Shown here in pieces: positions 10,208-19,144 of a DNA stretch of 64,000 bases. A program made the translations under genes and the position numbers. Each line of letters opens with the position of its first letter. Positions within the stretch are counted from its first letter, which is position 1. Source of the DNA: JBCCGG01 sp039029395 (GTDB lineage: Bacteria; Pseudomonadota; Alphaproteobacteria; Kiloniellales; JAKSDN01); the NCBI GenBank assembly GCA_039029395.1, contig JBCCGG010000009.1:62001-126000 (forward strand), in the 5' to 3' direction. The notes beneath the pieces are model-generated. The model was not told the origin of the DNA. It worked only from the letters and a program-made list of their open reading frames with translations, and did not search any database.

Positions 10208-10726
10208 TCAAAGATTCTTGCGATTGGTCTCCAGCTGCTCCTCGTTCAGGACGAATCCGACGTAAATCACGTAGCTGGCGCCCGATTGGCCGGGCTGCAG
10301 GGGGATCCGCGGGGAAAGCTGCTCGGTCACCGCCAAGCGGGTCAGGTTGCCTTGGAACGGCACCTGAAGGGCGAACTCCTCTCGGGTCAGGATCTGCTGG
10401 TCCCGGGTCGCTATGGCGACGAAGTAGCGCAAAACGGCGACCCGCTCAGGATTGGCCGGGCCCTCGCTGGCGACGAAGGTGATGTCCAGCTCGCCCTCGA
10501 CCACGTTGTCGTCATATTCGCAGATCAGCCCTATCTGGCCGATCGTCGCCTCGAAGGAGACATCGGTCAGGTCGCGCCCGGCGCCGACGTATTCGACCAG
10601 GCGCGCGGCCTCGGGCAGGCGCACGAAGGCCGGGCAGGGCTCGGGAATGTCGTCGCTGCTGCAGGCCGCCAACACGGCCAAAGCCAGGCCGCCGAGGCAT
10701 CCTATGCGCGCCGCCCGCAAGATCAT
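10208..10726 (-). CDS. Putative lipoprotein (172 aa)
   Basis: The start is the ATG at 10726; a longer in-frame extension is a shadow. The N-terminus MILRAARIGCLGGLALAVLAACSS carries a lipobox (VLAAC), so the mature protein starts at Cys22 and is membrane-anchored. The rest is a beta-rich domain with two further Cys (PCPAF and LICEYDD) and conserved-looking segments such as DITFVASEGP and YVIYVGFVLNEEQLE; I do not recognise the family. It starts 19 bases after the CDGSH gene and is probably co-transcribed with it. Confidence 0.8.
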   Translation of the reverse strand: MILRAARIGCLGGLALAVLAACSSDDIPEPCPAFVRLPEAARLVEYVGAGRDLTDVSFEATIGQIGLICEYDDNVVEGELDITFVASEGPANPERVAVLRYFVAIATRDQQILTREEFALQVPFQGNLTRLAVTEQLSPRIPLQPGQSGASYVIYVGFVLNEEQLETNRKNL

Positions 10727-10745
10727 GGGAATGGGTCCGGTGGCG

Positions 10746-10985
10746 CTAGAGCGTGGAATGGGTGCCGTCGCACATCGGTTGCTTGCCACTGTGCTTGCAG
10801 CCGCAAAACCAGACGTCGCGCGTGGCGGTCGCCTTGTAGGGCGTCGGCCGAAGGTCGGTGACCTCGTGGGAGCCATCGCAAAAGGGCTGCTTCTTGGAGC
10901 GCCCGCAGGCACACCAGAAGTAGGTCTTGCCTTCCTCTACAGAGACCTGATAGGGCCCTTTTTGGGCGACGATCGCGTCGGTCAT
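10746..10985 (-). CDS. CDGSH iron-sulfur domain protein
   Basis: 79 aa with two [2Fe-2S] CDGSH motifs: CACGRSKKQPFCDGSH and CGCKHSGKQPMCDGTH. Each has the three Cys and one His that bind a NEET-type cluster. The two-motif form without a membrane anchor is the bacterial miner2-like class. These proteins handle redox or iron-sulfur transfer in the cytoplasm; the partner is unknown. Good ribosome site (GGAAGGGG). Divergently transcribed from ispH, itself an Fe-S enzyme, and followed by a lipoprotein gene. Confidence 0.95.
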   Translation of the reverse strand: MTDAIVAQKGPYQVSVEEGKTYFWCACGRSKKQPFCDGSHEVTDLRPTPYKATATRDVWFCGCKHSGKQPMCDGTHSTL

Positions 10986-11118
10986 GATGCCCCTTCCTTC
11001 TATAGCGCGCGTGGTTTACTTTCCGAATCGCTCGGCCGCCCCGAACTCTAGGCAAGGCCAGGTACGAGAACAAGGCCCGGGACCTGACGCCCGGCAAGCA
11101 CTGATCAGAGAAGATGCC

Positions 11119-12081
11119 ATGAGCAAGCCTCCCCTGACGATCCTTCTGACCGCCCCACGGGGCTTTTGTGCCGGGGTCGAGCGGGCCATCGAGATCGTCG
11201 AGCGGGCCTTGGAGAAGTTCGGCCGGCCGGTCTATGTCCGCCACGAGATCGTGCACAACCGCTTCGTGGTCGAGGAGCTCGAGGCCAAGGGCGCGATTTT
11301 CGTCGAGGAGCTCGACGAGGTGCCCGACGACGTGCCGGTGATTTTCTCGGCCCACGGCGTGCCCAAGCACGTTCCGGCCGAGGCCGAGCGCCGGGACCTG
11401 CTTTATGTAGACGCCACCTGCCCCCTGGTCAGCAAGGTCCACCGGGAGGCCGAGCGGCACTTCCGCGACGGCCGCAAGATCATCCTGATCGGCCATCCGG
11501 GCCACCCAGAGGTGATCGGCACCATGGGCCAGCTGCCGGCCGGCTCGATCGTGCTGATCGAGGATGCCAGCCAGGCCGAGACCTTGGAGATCGACGGCGA
11601 CGAAGAGCTGGCCTACATCACCCAAACCACGCTCTCGGTCGACGATACCCACGAGATCATCCAAGTGCTGAGCCGTCGCTTTCCTCAGATCCACGGCCCC
11701 AAGCAGGAGGACATCTGCTACGCCACGACCAACCGCCAGAGCGCGGTCAAGGCGATCGCCGCGGATTGCGACCTGCTCCTGGTGGTCGGCTCGCCCAATT
11801 CCTCCAACTCCCAGCGCCTGGTCGAGGTCGCCAGCAAGGCCGGCTGTCCGCGCGCCAAGCTGGTGCCGCGCGCCTCGGCGATCCAGTGGGACGAGCTGGA
11901 AGGGATCAACCGCCTGGGCATCACCGCCGGGGCCTCGGCGCCGGAGGTTCTGGTCGAGGAGGTTATCCGGGCCTGTCAGGAGCGCTTCGAGGTGACCACC
12001 GAGGAGGTCACCGTGACCTCCGAGGGCGTGCAGTTCAAGCTGCCGCGCATCCTGTCCCGCCAGGAGCCCGCCAGGGTCTGA
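11119..12081 (+). CDS. ispH: 4-hydroxy-3-methylbut-2-enyl diphosphate reductase
   Basis: Last enzyme of the MEP isoprenoid pathway; reduces HMBPP to IPP and DMAPP with a [4Fe-4S] cluster. 320 aa from the ATG at 11119. The three cluster cysteines are in GFCAGVERA (C17), DATCPLVSK and DICYATTNRQ. The HEIVHN motif and the C-terminal GASAPE are also present. First gene of the run ispH-thrB-rnhA, an order common in alphaproteobacteria; the promoter is in the 130-base divergent gap with the CDGSH gene. Confidence 0.98.
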   Translation: MSKPPLTILLTAPRGFCAGVERAIEIVERALEKFGRPVYVRHEIVHNRFVVEELEAKGAIFVEELDEVPDDVPVIFSAHGVPKHVPAEAERRDLLYVDATCPLVSKVHREAERHFRDGRKIILIGHPGHPEVIGTMGQLPAGSIVLIEDASQAETLEIDGDEELAYITQTTLSVDDTHEIIQVLSRRFPQIHGPKQEDICYATTNRQSAVKAIAADCDLLLVVGSPNSSNSQRLVEVASKAGCPRAKLVPRASAIQWDELEGINRLGITAGASAPEVLVEEVIRACQERFEVTTEEVTVTSEGVQFKLPRILSRQEPARV

Positions 12082-12099
12082 TCGGAACGCGGTTTCTAC

Positions 12100-13065
12100 A
12101 TGGCCGTCTATACCGAAGTTTCCGACGAGGACCTGAGGGCCTTTCTCGCCAGTTTCGATATCGGCGAGGTGCTGTCCTTCAAGGGCATCGCCGAGGGCGT
12201 CGAGAACTCCAACTATCTGCTGCGCACGACCGGCGGCAGCTACATCCTGACGCTCTACGAAAAGCGCGTGGCGCCACGGGACTTGCCGTTCTTCCTGGGG
12301 CTGATGGAGCACTTGGCGAAGAAGGGCTTTCATTGCCCGACGCCGGTCCATGGGCGCAACGGCGAGGCCCTGCACGAGCTGTGCGGCCGGCCGGCGGCGG
12401 TGATCACCTTTCTGGATGGCCTGGCCGCGAGGCGCATCTACCCCAACCATTGCCAGCACCTGGGCACCACCCTGGCCGAGATGCACATGGCCGGCGAAGG
12501 CTTCGCGATCGCCCGGCCCAACGACCTTTCGGTGACCGGCTGGCGGCCCCTTCTGGAGCAGTGCACCGGTCGCGCCCACGAGGTCCAACCGGGCTTGGCC
12601 GAGCAGCTTTTGGAGGAGCTCGGCCATTTGGAGGCCAATTGGCCGGGCAGCCTGCCGACCGGCGTGATCCATGCCGACCTCTTCCCGGACAACGTCTTTT
12701 TTCTCGGCGACCAGCTCTCCGGCGTGATCGACTTCTACTTCGCTTGCAACGACTTCTTTGCCTATGACATCGCGGTCTGCCTGAATGCCTGGTGCTTCGA
12801 GCCGGACAACGCCTTCAACGTCACCAAGGCGCGCGCCCTGCTTCAGGCCTACCGCAACCGCCGGCCGTTCTCGGCCGAAGAGCTGGACGCCCTGCCACTG
12901 CTGGCCCGTGGCAGCGCGCTCAGGTTCCTGCTGACCCGGCTCTACGACTGGCTCAACCACCCGCCCGGCGCCTTCGTGCGCCCCAAGGACCCGCTGGAAT
13001 ATTGGAACAAGCTGCGCTTCCACCAGGCGGTGCGCGGCCCGGCCGCCTATGGACTGGACCTATGA
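12100..13065 (+). CDS. thrB: Homoserine kinase (APH-fold type)
   Basis: Phosphorylates homoserine in threonine synthesis; the product is used by threonine synthase, encoded at 21031-22434. 321 aa, of the aminoglycoside/choline-kinase fold found in alphaproteobacteria and pseudomonads rather than the GHMP type. Visible motifs: N-lobe GVENSNYLL, catalytic loop GVIHADLFPDNVFF and metal-binding GVIDFYFA. It begins 18 bases after ispH, and its stop overlaps the rnhA start (ATGA), so the two are translationally coupled. Confidence 0.96.
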   Translation: MAVYTEVSDEDLRAFLASFDIGEVLSFKGIAEGVENSNYLLRTTGGSYILTLYEKRVAPRDLPFFLGLMEHLAKKGFHCPTPVHGRNGEALHELCGRPAAVITFLDGLAARRIYPNHCQHLGTTLAEMHMAGEGFAIARPNDLSVTGWRPLLEQCTGRAHEVQPGLAEQLLEELGHLEANWPGSLPTGVIHADLFPDNVFFLGDQLSGVIDFYFACNDFFAYDIAVCLNAWCFEPDNAFNVTKARALLQAYRNRRPFSAEELDALPLLARGSALRFLLTRLYDWLNHPPGAFVRPKDPLEYWNKLRFHQAVRGPAAYGLDL

Positions 13066-13502
13066 AAAAGCCCCTGATCGAAATCTTCACCGACGGCGCT
13101 TGCTCGGGCAATCCGGGCCCGGGCGGCTGGGGCGCGGTGCTGCGCTCGGGCGCCAACGAGCGGGAGCTCAGCGGCGGCGAGGCGCAGACCACCAACAACC
13201 GCATGGAGATGATGGCGGCGATTGCCGCGCTCGAGGCGCTCAAGCGCCCGGCCGAGGTGGATCTGACCACCGACAGCGTTTACCTGCGCGACGGCATCAC
13301 CAAGTGGATCCATAACTGGAAGAAGCGCGGCTGGAAGACCGCCGACAAGAAACCGGTCAAGAACCAGGACCTCTGGCTGCGCCTGGAGGCGGCGCGCGCG
13401 CCCCACGAGGTGCGCTGGCACTGGGTCAAGGGTCACGCCGGCCACCCGGAAAACGAGCGCGCCGACGAGCTGGCCCGCGGCGCCATGGCGCCTTATAGGT
13501 GA
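13062..13502 (+). CDS. rnhA: Ribonuclease HI
   Basis: Degrades the RNA strand of RNA-DNA hybrids. 146 aa with the four catalytic acids D11 (FTDGACSGNPG), E49 (NNRMEM), D71 (TDSVY) and D135 (NERADELA), and the Trp/Lys-rich handle region (KWIHNWKKRGWKTADKKPV). The ATG overlaps the thrB stop by four bases. It ends the ispH-thrB-rnhA run; a large inverted repeat follows 19 bases later. Confidence 0.98.
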   Translation: MKKPLIEIFTDGACSGNPGPGGWGAVLRSGANERELSGGEAQTTNNRMEMMAAIAALEALKRPAEVDLTTDSVYLRDGITKWIHNWKKRGWKTADKKPVKNQDLWLRLEAARAPHEVRWHWVKGHAGHPENERADELARGAMAPYR

Positions 13503-13520
13503 TTTGATTTGTTTAGTTTC

Positions 13521-13599
13521 GGCACCGGCCCGCTCCCCCACCCGGCCACCCACGGAAGTATGCTTGATGGGTGGCCGGGTGGGGGCGCGGGCCGGTGCC
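13521..13599. repeat. Large intergenic inverted repeat after rnhA
   Basis: Two 32-base arms (13521-13552 and 13568-13599) are reverse complements except at one position and enclose a 15-base loop. The arms begin with GGCACCGGCCCGC. There is no T run. It could act as a terminator-like stem or be a member of a dispersed palindromic repeat family; the first 12 bases recur at 38499-38510. Confidence 0.85.
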
Positions 13600-13617
13600 A
13601 AGCTTGATTGAACAATC

Positions 13618-14148
13618 ATGTCGGACCTTGTCGCCCTGCATGAGGCTTTCAAGAAGGGCGACGTGGCAGCGGTTCGGCGCTTGATGGGCGATCCGCCGGA
13701 CTTTCCCAACAACCGGGGCCCAGTTGCGGCCGGCGAGATCGTGCTGGAGTACGCGATCTACCACAGCCCGATCGCCATGATCCGCGAGCTGCTGGCGCTC
13801 GGCGCCGATCCCAACTACGACGATAGCGCCGGCTTCCCCTCGTTGATCGCGAACTTGAGCTGCGGCGACCGGGCCGACCGCCACGACATCCTAGAGCTGC
13901 TGCTGGCGGCCGGCGCCGACGTCCAACAGCGCGGCGTCAACGACTATACGCCGCTGCACTACGCGGTCGGCGCCCGGGACCGCAGGGCGATCGAGATCCT
14001 GCTGGACCACGGCGCCGACCCTGAGGCGCGCACCCGCATCGACGAGTGCGCAACGCCCTTGGAGGAGGCCGAAATCCTTGGCCACACCGACGCCGCCCAG
14101 ATGCTTCGCGAGGCGCTCGCCAGGACGACGATCCGAAAAGACGGCTGA
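13618..14148 (+). CDS. Ankyrin-repeat protein (176 aa)
   Basis: Small cytoplasmic protein built of about four ankyrin repeats: each has the loop-helix pattern, for example MIRELLALGADPNY, ILELLLAAGADVQQ, DYTPLHYAV and AIEILLDHGADPEA. No signal peptide or enzymatic domain. The ribosome site is weak, and the gene starts 18 bases after the large inverted repeat. Ankyrin proteins mediate protein-protein contacts; the partner is not evident from the neighbours. Confidence 0.9.
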   Translation: MSDLVALHEAFKKGDVAAVRRLMGDPPDFPNNRGPVAAGEIVLEYAIYHSPIAMIRELLALGADPNYDDSAGFPSLIANLSCGDRADRHDILELLLAAGADVQQRGVNDYTPLHYAVGARDRRAIEILLDHGADPEARTRIDECATPLEEAEILGHTDAAQMLREALARTTIRKDG

Positions 14149-14264
14149 TTTGGCCAGCCGTCAGGTCGGCGCACCTAGCTTGTGGTCATGAACCTAGAGA
14201 CCCGCTCCCGGCGGGCGTCCTAGAGTAGAGCCTCCACGAGAGGAACGGACTGGACCGCCGGCGG

Positions 14265-15308
14265 ATGGATCGGCTCCGCGCGCACCTTTGGCACGACGTG
14301 CCCTTGCGGCCTGGCGAGGTTCGCAGCCTCTGGCTCCTCGGCCCGCCTTTGCTGGTGATGGTTCTGGCCGGCCTGATCTTCGAGGTCGGCGCCTCCGACC
14401 TGGCAGGTCTCCAGGCCCACTTGGCCCGGGTCGTGAGCGGGGCCGCCGAACAGGACATGATACTCGGCCTCGCCGAGACTCGGGCCCGCCTGGTCTGGGG
14501 CACCGCGGTCCTGATGGCGAGCCTGGCCGGTATCGCCCTGGTGGTCGCCGCGCTCGTCGTATTGTGGCGCAGCCTCTCGCTCGCCGGCTTCGGACTCTAT
14601 TTCGGCATCGGCCTGCTGTTCTCCCTGGCAGGTGGCCTGCATCTGATCCTCAGCGGCCGGAGCGACAGCGGTATCGCCGCGGTCTTCACCTTTACCTATG
14701 GCAGCTTCGCCCACAGCCAGCACCTGGAGAGCGCGGAGCTGGTCATCGTCGAGGCCCTGGTGCACGGCCTCAATGGGCTCGGCGTCAGCGCGCCGGCCTT
14801 CGGCTTGATGGCTGCCTGCGCCACCCTTTCGCCCGGCCCGAGCGGTCACGGGGGCGACCCGGCAGCCGCGGACCTGGCCAATCTGCAGCGCCGTATGCGC
14901 TACCTGAAGACCCTGCTCAATCTGGGCTCGGCCGTCCTGGTGCTGGGCATCCTGCACCTGGTCGTGTGGATCCGCTGGCCGGCCGCCCTGATCCCAGATC
15001 CCGCCGTGGCGCGCCAGATCCTCGGACTCTCGACAGCGCTCGGCCTCTATTGGGGGGCGGCCTTCACGCTGCTGATCGTCGCCTTCTACGTGCCCGCCTC
15101 CTTCGTCATCAGCCGGCGCGCCCAGGCGGTGCTGGCGCGCATGCCGGGCGAGGCAGGCGCCCCGGACGTCCAGAGCTGGATGGCCTCCATGGGCCTTTCG
15201 ATCGCGCCGGCCCAGCAGCTCCCGCAGATCGCCGCCATGATGGCGCCGCTCCTGGCCGGGCCGGTCGGGACCCTCCTGAACGACCTGGTTAGCCCTTTGA
15301 GCGGTTAG
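14265..15308 (+). CDS. Multi-pass membrane protein of unknown function (347 aa)
   Basis: Five hydrophobic segments can be seen: about residues 22-44, 71-98, 105-127, 219-243 and 262-287. Between the third and fourth is a loop with YGSFAHSQHLESAELVIVEALVHGLNGLG. The family is not recognised. The C-terminal 60 residues are soluble. A GAGAGGAA stretch about 20 bases upstream is the only ribosome-like sequence, so the start is uncertain. Its stop overlaps, tail to tail, that of the peroxiredoxin gene by four bases. Confidence 0.75.
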   Translation: MDRLRAHLWHDVPLRPGEVRSLWLLGPPLLVMVLAGLIFEVGASDLAGLQAHLARVVSGAAEQDMILGLAETRARLVWGTAVLMASLAGIALVVAALVVLWRSLSLAGFGLYFGIGLLFSLAGGLHLILSGRSDSGIAAVFTFTYGSFAHSQHLESAELVIVEALVHGLNGLGVSAPAFGLMAACATLSPGPSGHGGDPAAADLANLQRRMRYLKTLLNLGSAVLVLGILHLVVWIRWPAALIPDPAVARQILGLSTALGLYWGAAFTLLIVAFYVPASFVISRRAQAVLARMPGEAGAPDVQSWMASMGLSIAPAQQLPQIAAMMAPLLAGPVGTLLNDLVSPLSG

Positions 15309-15790
15309 AGCGAGGCCAGCACGTTCTCGGCGCTCGAGACGTCCATGCCGCCGGGATCGTCCTCGATGACGAGAGATTTGACCACGCCGTCGTCGACCAC
15401 CATGGCGTAGCGCTGGGAGCGCACGCCCAGGCCCCGGGCCGAGAGGTCGAGGTCCATGCCGATGGACTTGGTCAGCTCGCCGCTGCCGTCGCCCAGCATG
15501 AGGATCTGGTCGCCGGTGCCCTGGTCCTTGGCCCAGGCGCCCATGACGAAGGCGTCGTTGACCGAGACGCAGCCGATCGAATCGATACCCTTGGCCCTAA
15601 GCGCGTCCGCATTGTTCAGGAAGCTGGGCACGTGCTGGGCCGAGCAGGTCGGGGTGAAGGCGCCAGGCAAGCCGAACAGCACGACCTTCTTGCCGCCTAG
15701 GAGCTCGTCCGTGGTGATCGCCGCCGGGCCATCGCCGGTCATGTGGTAGAGGGTGTTGTTCGGAATCCGCTCGCCAACCGAAATCGTCAT
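15305..15790 (-). CDS. Peroxiredoxin, Prx5/hybrid type
   Basis: Thiol peroxidase reducing H2O2 and alkyl hydroperoxides. 161 aa from the ATG at 15790 (MTISVGERIP); an ATG 15 bases further up is also possible. The peroxidatic Cys49 lies in PGAFTPTCSAQHVP, the Prx5-type active site. No second conserved Cys close to the C-terminus is seen, so reduction probably uses glutathione/glutaredoxin or thioredoxin as in 1-Cys Prx5 proteins. Convergent with the membrane-protein gene at 14265-15308. Confidence 0.95.
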   Translation of the reverse strand: MTISVGERIPNNTLYHMTGDGPAAITTDELLGGKKVVLFGLPGAFTPTCSAQHVPSFLNNADALRAKGIDSIGCVSVNDAFVMGAWAKDQGTGDQILMLGDGSGELTKSIGMDLDLSARGLGVRSQRYAMVVDDGVVKSLVIEDDPGGMDVSSAENVLASL

Positions 15791-15890
15791 CTTGATCGTC
15801 CCCATCTGTTCTGAGTGGCCCAGGCCGCCTGGCTTGGAATGGGCGGCAGAATAGGCAGGCGCGGGGAGGCGCGCAATGGGGACAGTCGCC

Positions 15891-16049
15891 CTACTTCTTG
15901 GCCCAAGAGCCCTCGAAGCGGTTGAACTCTTCAAACTCACGGCGCAGGCGGCTCTTGTGGCTTTGGCGGAACCAATAGATCGCCGCCATGAAGGCCGCGA
16001 TCGCCACCACGGTCATGGTCGCCGCCCAAAGTGCCGTATAGGAATCCAT
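15891..16049 (-). CDS. Small single-pass membrane protein (52 aa)
   Basis: Short reading frame with a strong ribosome site (TTTGGAGGG nine bases before the ATG). It begins MDSYTALWAA, has one hydrophobic helix (about residues 7-26) and a highly charged tail (HKSRLRREFEEF...), ending GSWAKK. The layout (short periplasmic N-terminus, one helix, basic cytoplasmic tail) resembles accessory peptides such as CcmD or CcoQ, but the sequence is not diagnostic. It lies between the peroxiredoxin and the DsbD-like gene on the same strand. Confidence 0.6.
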   Translation of the reverse strand: MDSYTALWAATMTVVAIAAFMAAIYWFRQSHKSRLRREFEEFNRFEGSWAKK

Positions 16050-16135
16050 CTACAGACCCTCCAAAGGAATGAAGGGGTTCTAGCACCCGCCCGAGGCAGC
16101 CGCCTGTGAGGAGAGTCACACGGTCTTGAGATTCT

Positions 16136-18256
16136 TCAGTCGCTGGCCGCGATCCGATCCTGGCCGGCCTGGTCCAAGGCCTTGAGCACCCGCTCCCTGG
16201 TCAGAAGCTCCGGCAGGGTGGCGCCGTCGGGCGCGCCGGGGCCGTAGACCGCGTTGAACGGGATGCCATAGCGCCCGAATGAGGTGAGATAGGCCGTGAT
16301 CGCCGGATCGGGCGAGGTCCAGTCGCCACGCATGCGCACCACGTCCGGCCCGTCCAGGCGCTCCGACACGTCACGGGTATCGAGCACCAGGGCCTTGTTG
16401 GCCTTGCAGGTCAGGCACCAGTCGGCGGTGACGTCGACAAAGACGGTCTTGCCCTCGGCCACCAGGCGGCCGATCTCGGCTTGGTCCAGGGGCAGCCAGG
16501 CCGCCTCTTCGCTGGCAATGGGCGCCCTGGCGAACCCTGCTGGCACCGCCAGACTGGCGACCGCCAGAACGGCGACCATGGCGGCCACCGCCGGACTCGC
16601 CAGGCGCTTGCCGAACGCGAGCACCGCGCCGATCGCCAGCAAGAGCGCACCGGCGCCCAGCGCGGCCGTCGTGCCCACTTGGTTCGCCAGCACCCAGAGC
16701 AGCCAAAGGGCGGTCGCAACGAGCGCCAAACCCAGCACCCGGCGCAGCCAGACCATCCAGGCGCCCGGCTTGGGCAGGCGGGTCGCCAGGCCGGGCGCTG
16801 CGGCGACCAGGAGGTAGGGCAGGGCGAGGCCGACGCCGAGCGCCAGGAAGATCAGCACGATCTCGAAGGGTCCACGGGCCAGCGCGAAACCCACCGCGGT
16901 GCCGAGGAAGGGCGCCGAGCAGGGCGTCGCCAAGAGCGTCGCAAAAGCGCCGGTCGCGAAGTGCCCGCCCAAGCCGCCACGCTCCTTGCCGGCCGCTTCG
17001 CCCAGGAAGCCGGGCAGGTGGATCTCGAAGAGGCCCAGCAGGTTGAAGGCGAAGAGGCTGACCACCAGGGCCATGCCGGCCAAGAACAGGGGCTGCTGGA
17101 ACTGGATGCCCCAGCCGACCGCCATGCCGCTCGCCTTGAGCGCGATCAAGACCCCGGCGAGCACCAGGAACGAGGCCAGGATGCCGGCCGCCGAGGCCAG
17201 GAAGCCGGCGCGCACCGCCGATTTCTCCTGGCCCGCCTTGCTGACCACCGAGAGCAGCTTGATCGAGAGCACCGGCAGAACACAGGGCATGAGGTTGAGG
17301 ATCAAGCCGCCCAAGACCGCCAGGCCCAAGATCGCCAGCAGGCTGTTCCAATCGCTCCCGGCCGGCCCCGCGACGGTGGCACCGGCGGCGGCGTCGTAGC
17401 GGGTGACGATCTCCTGCTCCATGCCGCGCCGGCCGTCGGTCAGGGTCAGAGTCAGGCGCTTGCCCTCGACAACCCCTTCGGCCAGGGCATTGCGGCTGGT
17501 CGCCAGGCTGAGGGTCGCCAGCTTGCCGTCCTCGGCCAGGGTTACCTCGGGCTTGGCGAACTCGAAGCCCTGCGGCCCCTCGACCAGCAGATCGGGGCCG
17601 GCGAAGGGAATGGTGGAACGGGCCGTGACCTCCAAGCGGGGATCCTCTCCGGCCTCGCGCAAGACCGCTTGCTCAAGCGAGAGTCCGACCGCCTGGCCGT
17701 CGCCGGGCACCAGGTCCCGGGCCTCGTCGATCAGGAAAGCGTCGATCGAACGGTCGCCCGGCCCGGCCGGCAGGTCGAGGCGCAGCACCCCGTCGTGGGG
17801 CACGCAGATCTCCTCGCACACCAGATAGGTTAGCTTGGCCTCGAGGCGCGCCGGCTCGCCAGGGCGCTCGAGCTCGAGCGCGATCGGCAGCACCACCTCG
17901 TCCTTGTAGCCGAAGGTCTCGAGCCCGAAGAGGGTGAAGCGCTCGGGCACCGGCCAATCGATCCGGGCGCCCGCGACGTTGTCCGAGGCGCTCCAGTCGA
18001 GCGCCGGCGGGAAGCCGGCCGCGCCCGGGCTGCGCCAATAGATCTTCCAGCCGGGCGCCAACTGAAAGCGCAGCCCGGCGTCCAGAGTGTTGCTATGCGA
18101 GATACTATCCTGGCCGGTAATGAATTGGACCTTTGCGTGATCGTGGTCGAGCCAGGGGGAAGCCGCCGCGCGTGCCTCGCCGGCGCCGCCCAGCCAGGCA
18201 AGCGCCGCGCCCAAAAGGGCGCCGGCCAAGACGGGGAGTGCGGATCGTGCGATCAT
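16136..18256 (-). CDS. DsbD/ScsB-like thiol:disulfide interchange protein
   Basis: 706 aa inner-membrane reductant transporter. Order of parts: signal peptide (1-30), periplasmic DsbD-alpha-like region with the pair CEEIC near residue 150, a membrane core with MPCVLP and TPCSAP carrying the conserved membrane cysteines, and a C-terminal thioredoxin domain with WCLTCK. It passes electrons from cytoplasmic thioredoxin to periplasmic proteins. The long N-terminal domain is closer to ScsB than to E. coli DsbD. The start is the ATG at 18256; the upstream 17 codons are an unlikely extension. Confidence 0.93.
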   Translation of the reverse strand: MIARSALPVLAGALLGAALAWLGGAGEARAAASPWLDHDHAKVQFITGQDSISHSNTLDAGLRFQLAPGWKIYWRSPGAAGFPPALDWSASDNVAGARIDWPVPERFTLFGLETFGYKDEVVLPIALELERPGEPARLEAKLTYLVCEEICVPHDGVLRLDLPAGPGDRSIDAFLIDEARDLVPGDGQAVGLSLEQAVLREAGEDPRLEVTARSTIPFAGPDLLVEGPQGFEFAKPEVTLAEDGKLATLSLATSRNALAEGVVEGKRLTLTLTDGRRGMEQEIVTRYDAAAGATVAGPAGSDWNSLLAILGLAVLGGLILNLMPCVLPVLSIKLLSVVSKAGQEKSAVRAGFLASAAGILASFLVLAGVLIALKASGMAVGWGIQFQQPLFLAGMALVVSLFAFNLLGLFEIHLPGFLGEAAGKERGGLGGHFATGAFATLLATPCSAPFLGTAVGFALARGPFEIVLIFLALGVGLALPYLLVAAAPGLATRLPKPGAWMVWLRRVLGLALVATALWLLWVLANQVGTTAALGAGALLLAIGAVLAFGKRLASPAVAAMVAVLAVASLAVPAGFARAPIASEEAAWLPLDQAEIGRLVAEGKTVFVDVTADWCLTCKANKALVLDTRDVSERLDGPDVVRMRGDWTSPDPAITAYLTSFGRYGIPFNAVYGPGAPDGATLPELLTRERVLKALDQAGQDRIAASD

Positions 18257-18324
18257 CGGGCGTTGCGGCCTTGTTTGTCGGTGCGCAGGAGAATATAGGG
18301 CTGGCACGCCTACATTGCTCTAAG

Positions 18325-18334
18325 AAGTATACTT
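18325..18334. promoter_or_regulatory. Palindrome in the dsbD-like/yqgE divergent gap
   Basis: AAGTATACTT is a perfect 10-base palindrome in the 186-base gap between two divergent genes, close to the start of the DsbD-like gene. It may be a promoter -10 region or an operator. Confidence 0.3.
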
Positions 18335-18442
18335 AAACTGCTGTGGCGAATCTGTCACAATAGCGTGCGGAATTTGTGACCAGAGCCCACATGATACGCA
18401 AGTCGTGGTATCCTAAGATCCGTGGTAAAAGGCAGGTAAAGC

Positions 18443-19060
18443 ATGTCCGGTGACAACCCCGAGGATCCAAAGCTCTCGTCGCGGGCCGACCCGTCGCAGC
18501 ACGAGGAGGGCTATTTGACCGGACAGTTGATCGTCGCCATGCCGACCATGATGGACCCACGCTTCGCGCGCACGGTGATCTATCTCTGCGCCCACAACAA
18601 GGACGCCGCCATGGGCCTGGTGGTCAACCGGCTGATTGGCTCGCTGACCTTCCCCGACCTGCTCGAGCAGCTCGGAATCGAGGGCCATCAGGCCGACAAG
18701 GACATTCGGGTGCACTTCGGCGGACCGGTCGAATCGGGCCGCGGCTTCGTGCTGCATTCCGGCGACTACCAGCAAGAGGGCACCCTGCAGGTCGATCCCA
18801 AGGTCTCCCTGACCGCCACGGTCGACATCCTGCGCGACATGGCCGACGGCCGCGGGCCACAGCGCAGCCTGCTCGCGCTCGGCTATGCCGGCTGGGGCGA
18901 GGGCCAGCTCGACGCCGAGATCCAGGCCAACGCCTGGCTCCACGTGGATGCCGACGACGATCTGGTGTTCGACGCCGATCTGGACGGCAAGTGGGAGCGC
19001 GCCCTTAACAAGCTCGGCATCGAGCTCTCCATGCTGTCCGGCGACGCCGGCCACGCCTAG
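18443..19060 (+). CDS. yqgE: YqgE/AlgH family protein
   Basis: 205 aa, UPF0301. Family landmarks are YLTGQLIVAMPTMMDPRFARTVIYLCAHN near residue 24, MGLVVNR, HFGGPV and GYAGWGEGQLDAEI. The family is widespread and of uncertain biochemical role; in Pseudomonas, AlgH is linked to alginate and virulence regulation. ATG preceded by GGCAGG. Convergent with the acetyltransferase gene at 19145. Confidence 0.95.
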   Translation: MSGDNPEDPKLSSRADPSQHEEGYLTGQLIVAMPTMMDPRFARTVIYLCAHNKDAAMGLVVNRLIGSLTFPDLLEQLGIEGHQADKDIRVHFGGPVESGRGFVLHSGDYQQEGTLQVDPKVSLTATVDILRDMADGRGPQRSLLALGYAGWGEGQLDAEIQANAWLHVDADDDLVFDADLDGKWERALNKLGIELSMLSGDAGHA

Positions 19061-19144
19061 GCGAACTTGGCGGCGCGCAGGCGATCCGTCCTTCGGTCGG
19101 CTGGCGTCTCGAACCGAAACGTCTTGTTGATCGGCTTCTCTAGG

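Noticed and set aside
16481..17833. Long open frame opposite the DsbD-like gene
   Set aside because: Gln/Arg-rich shadow without ribosome site or family features.
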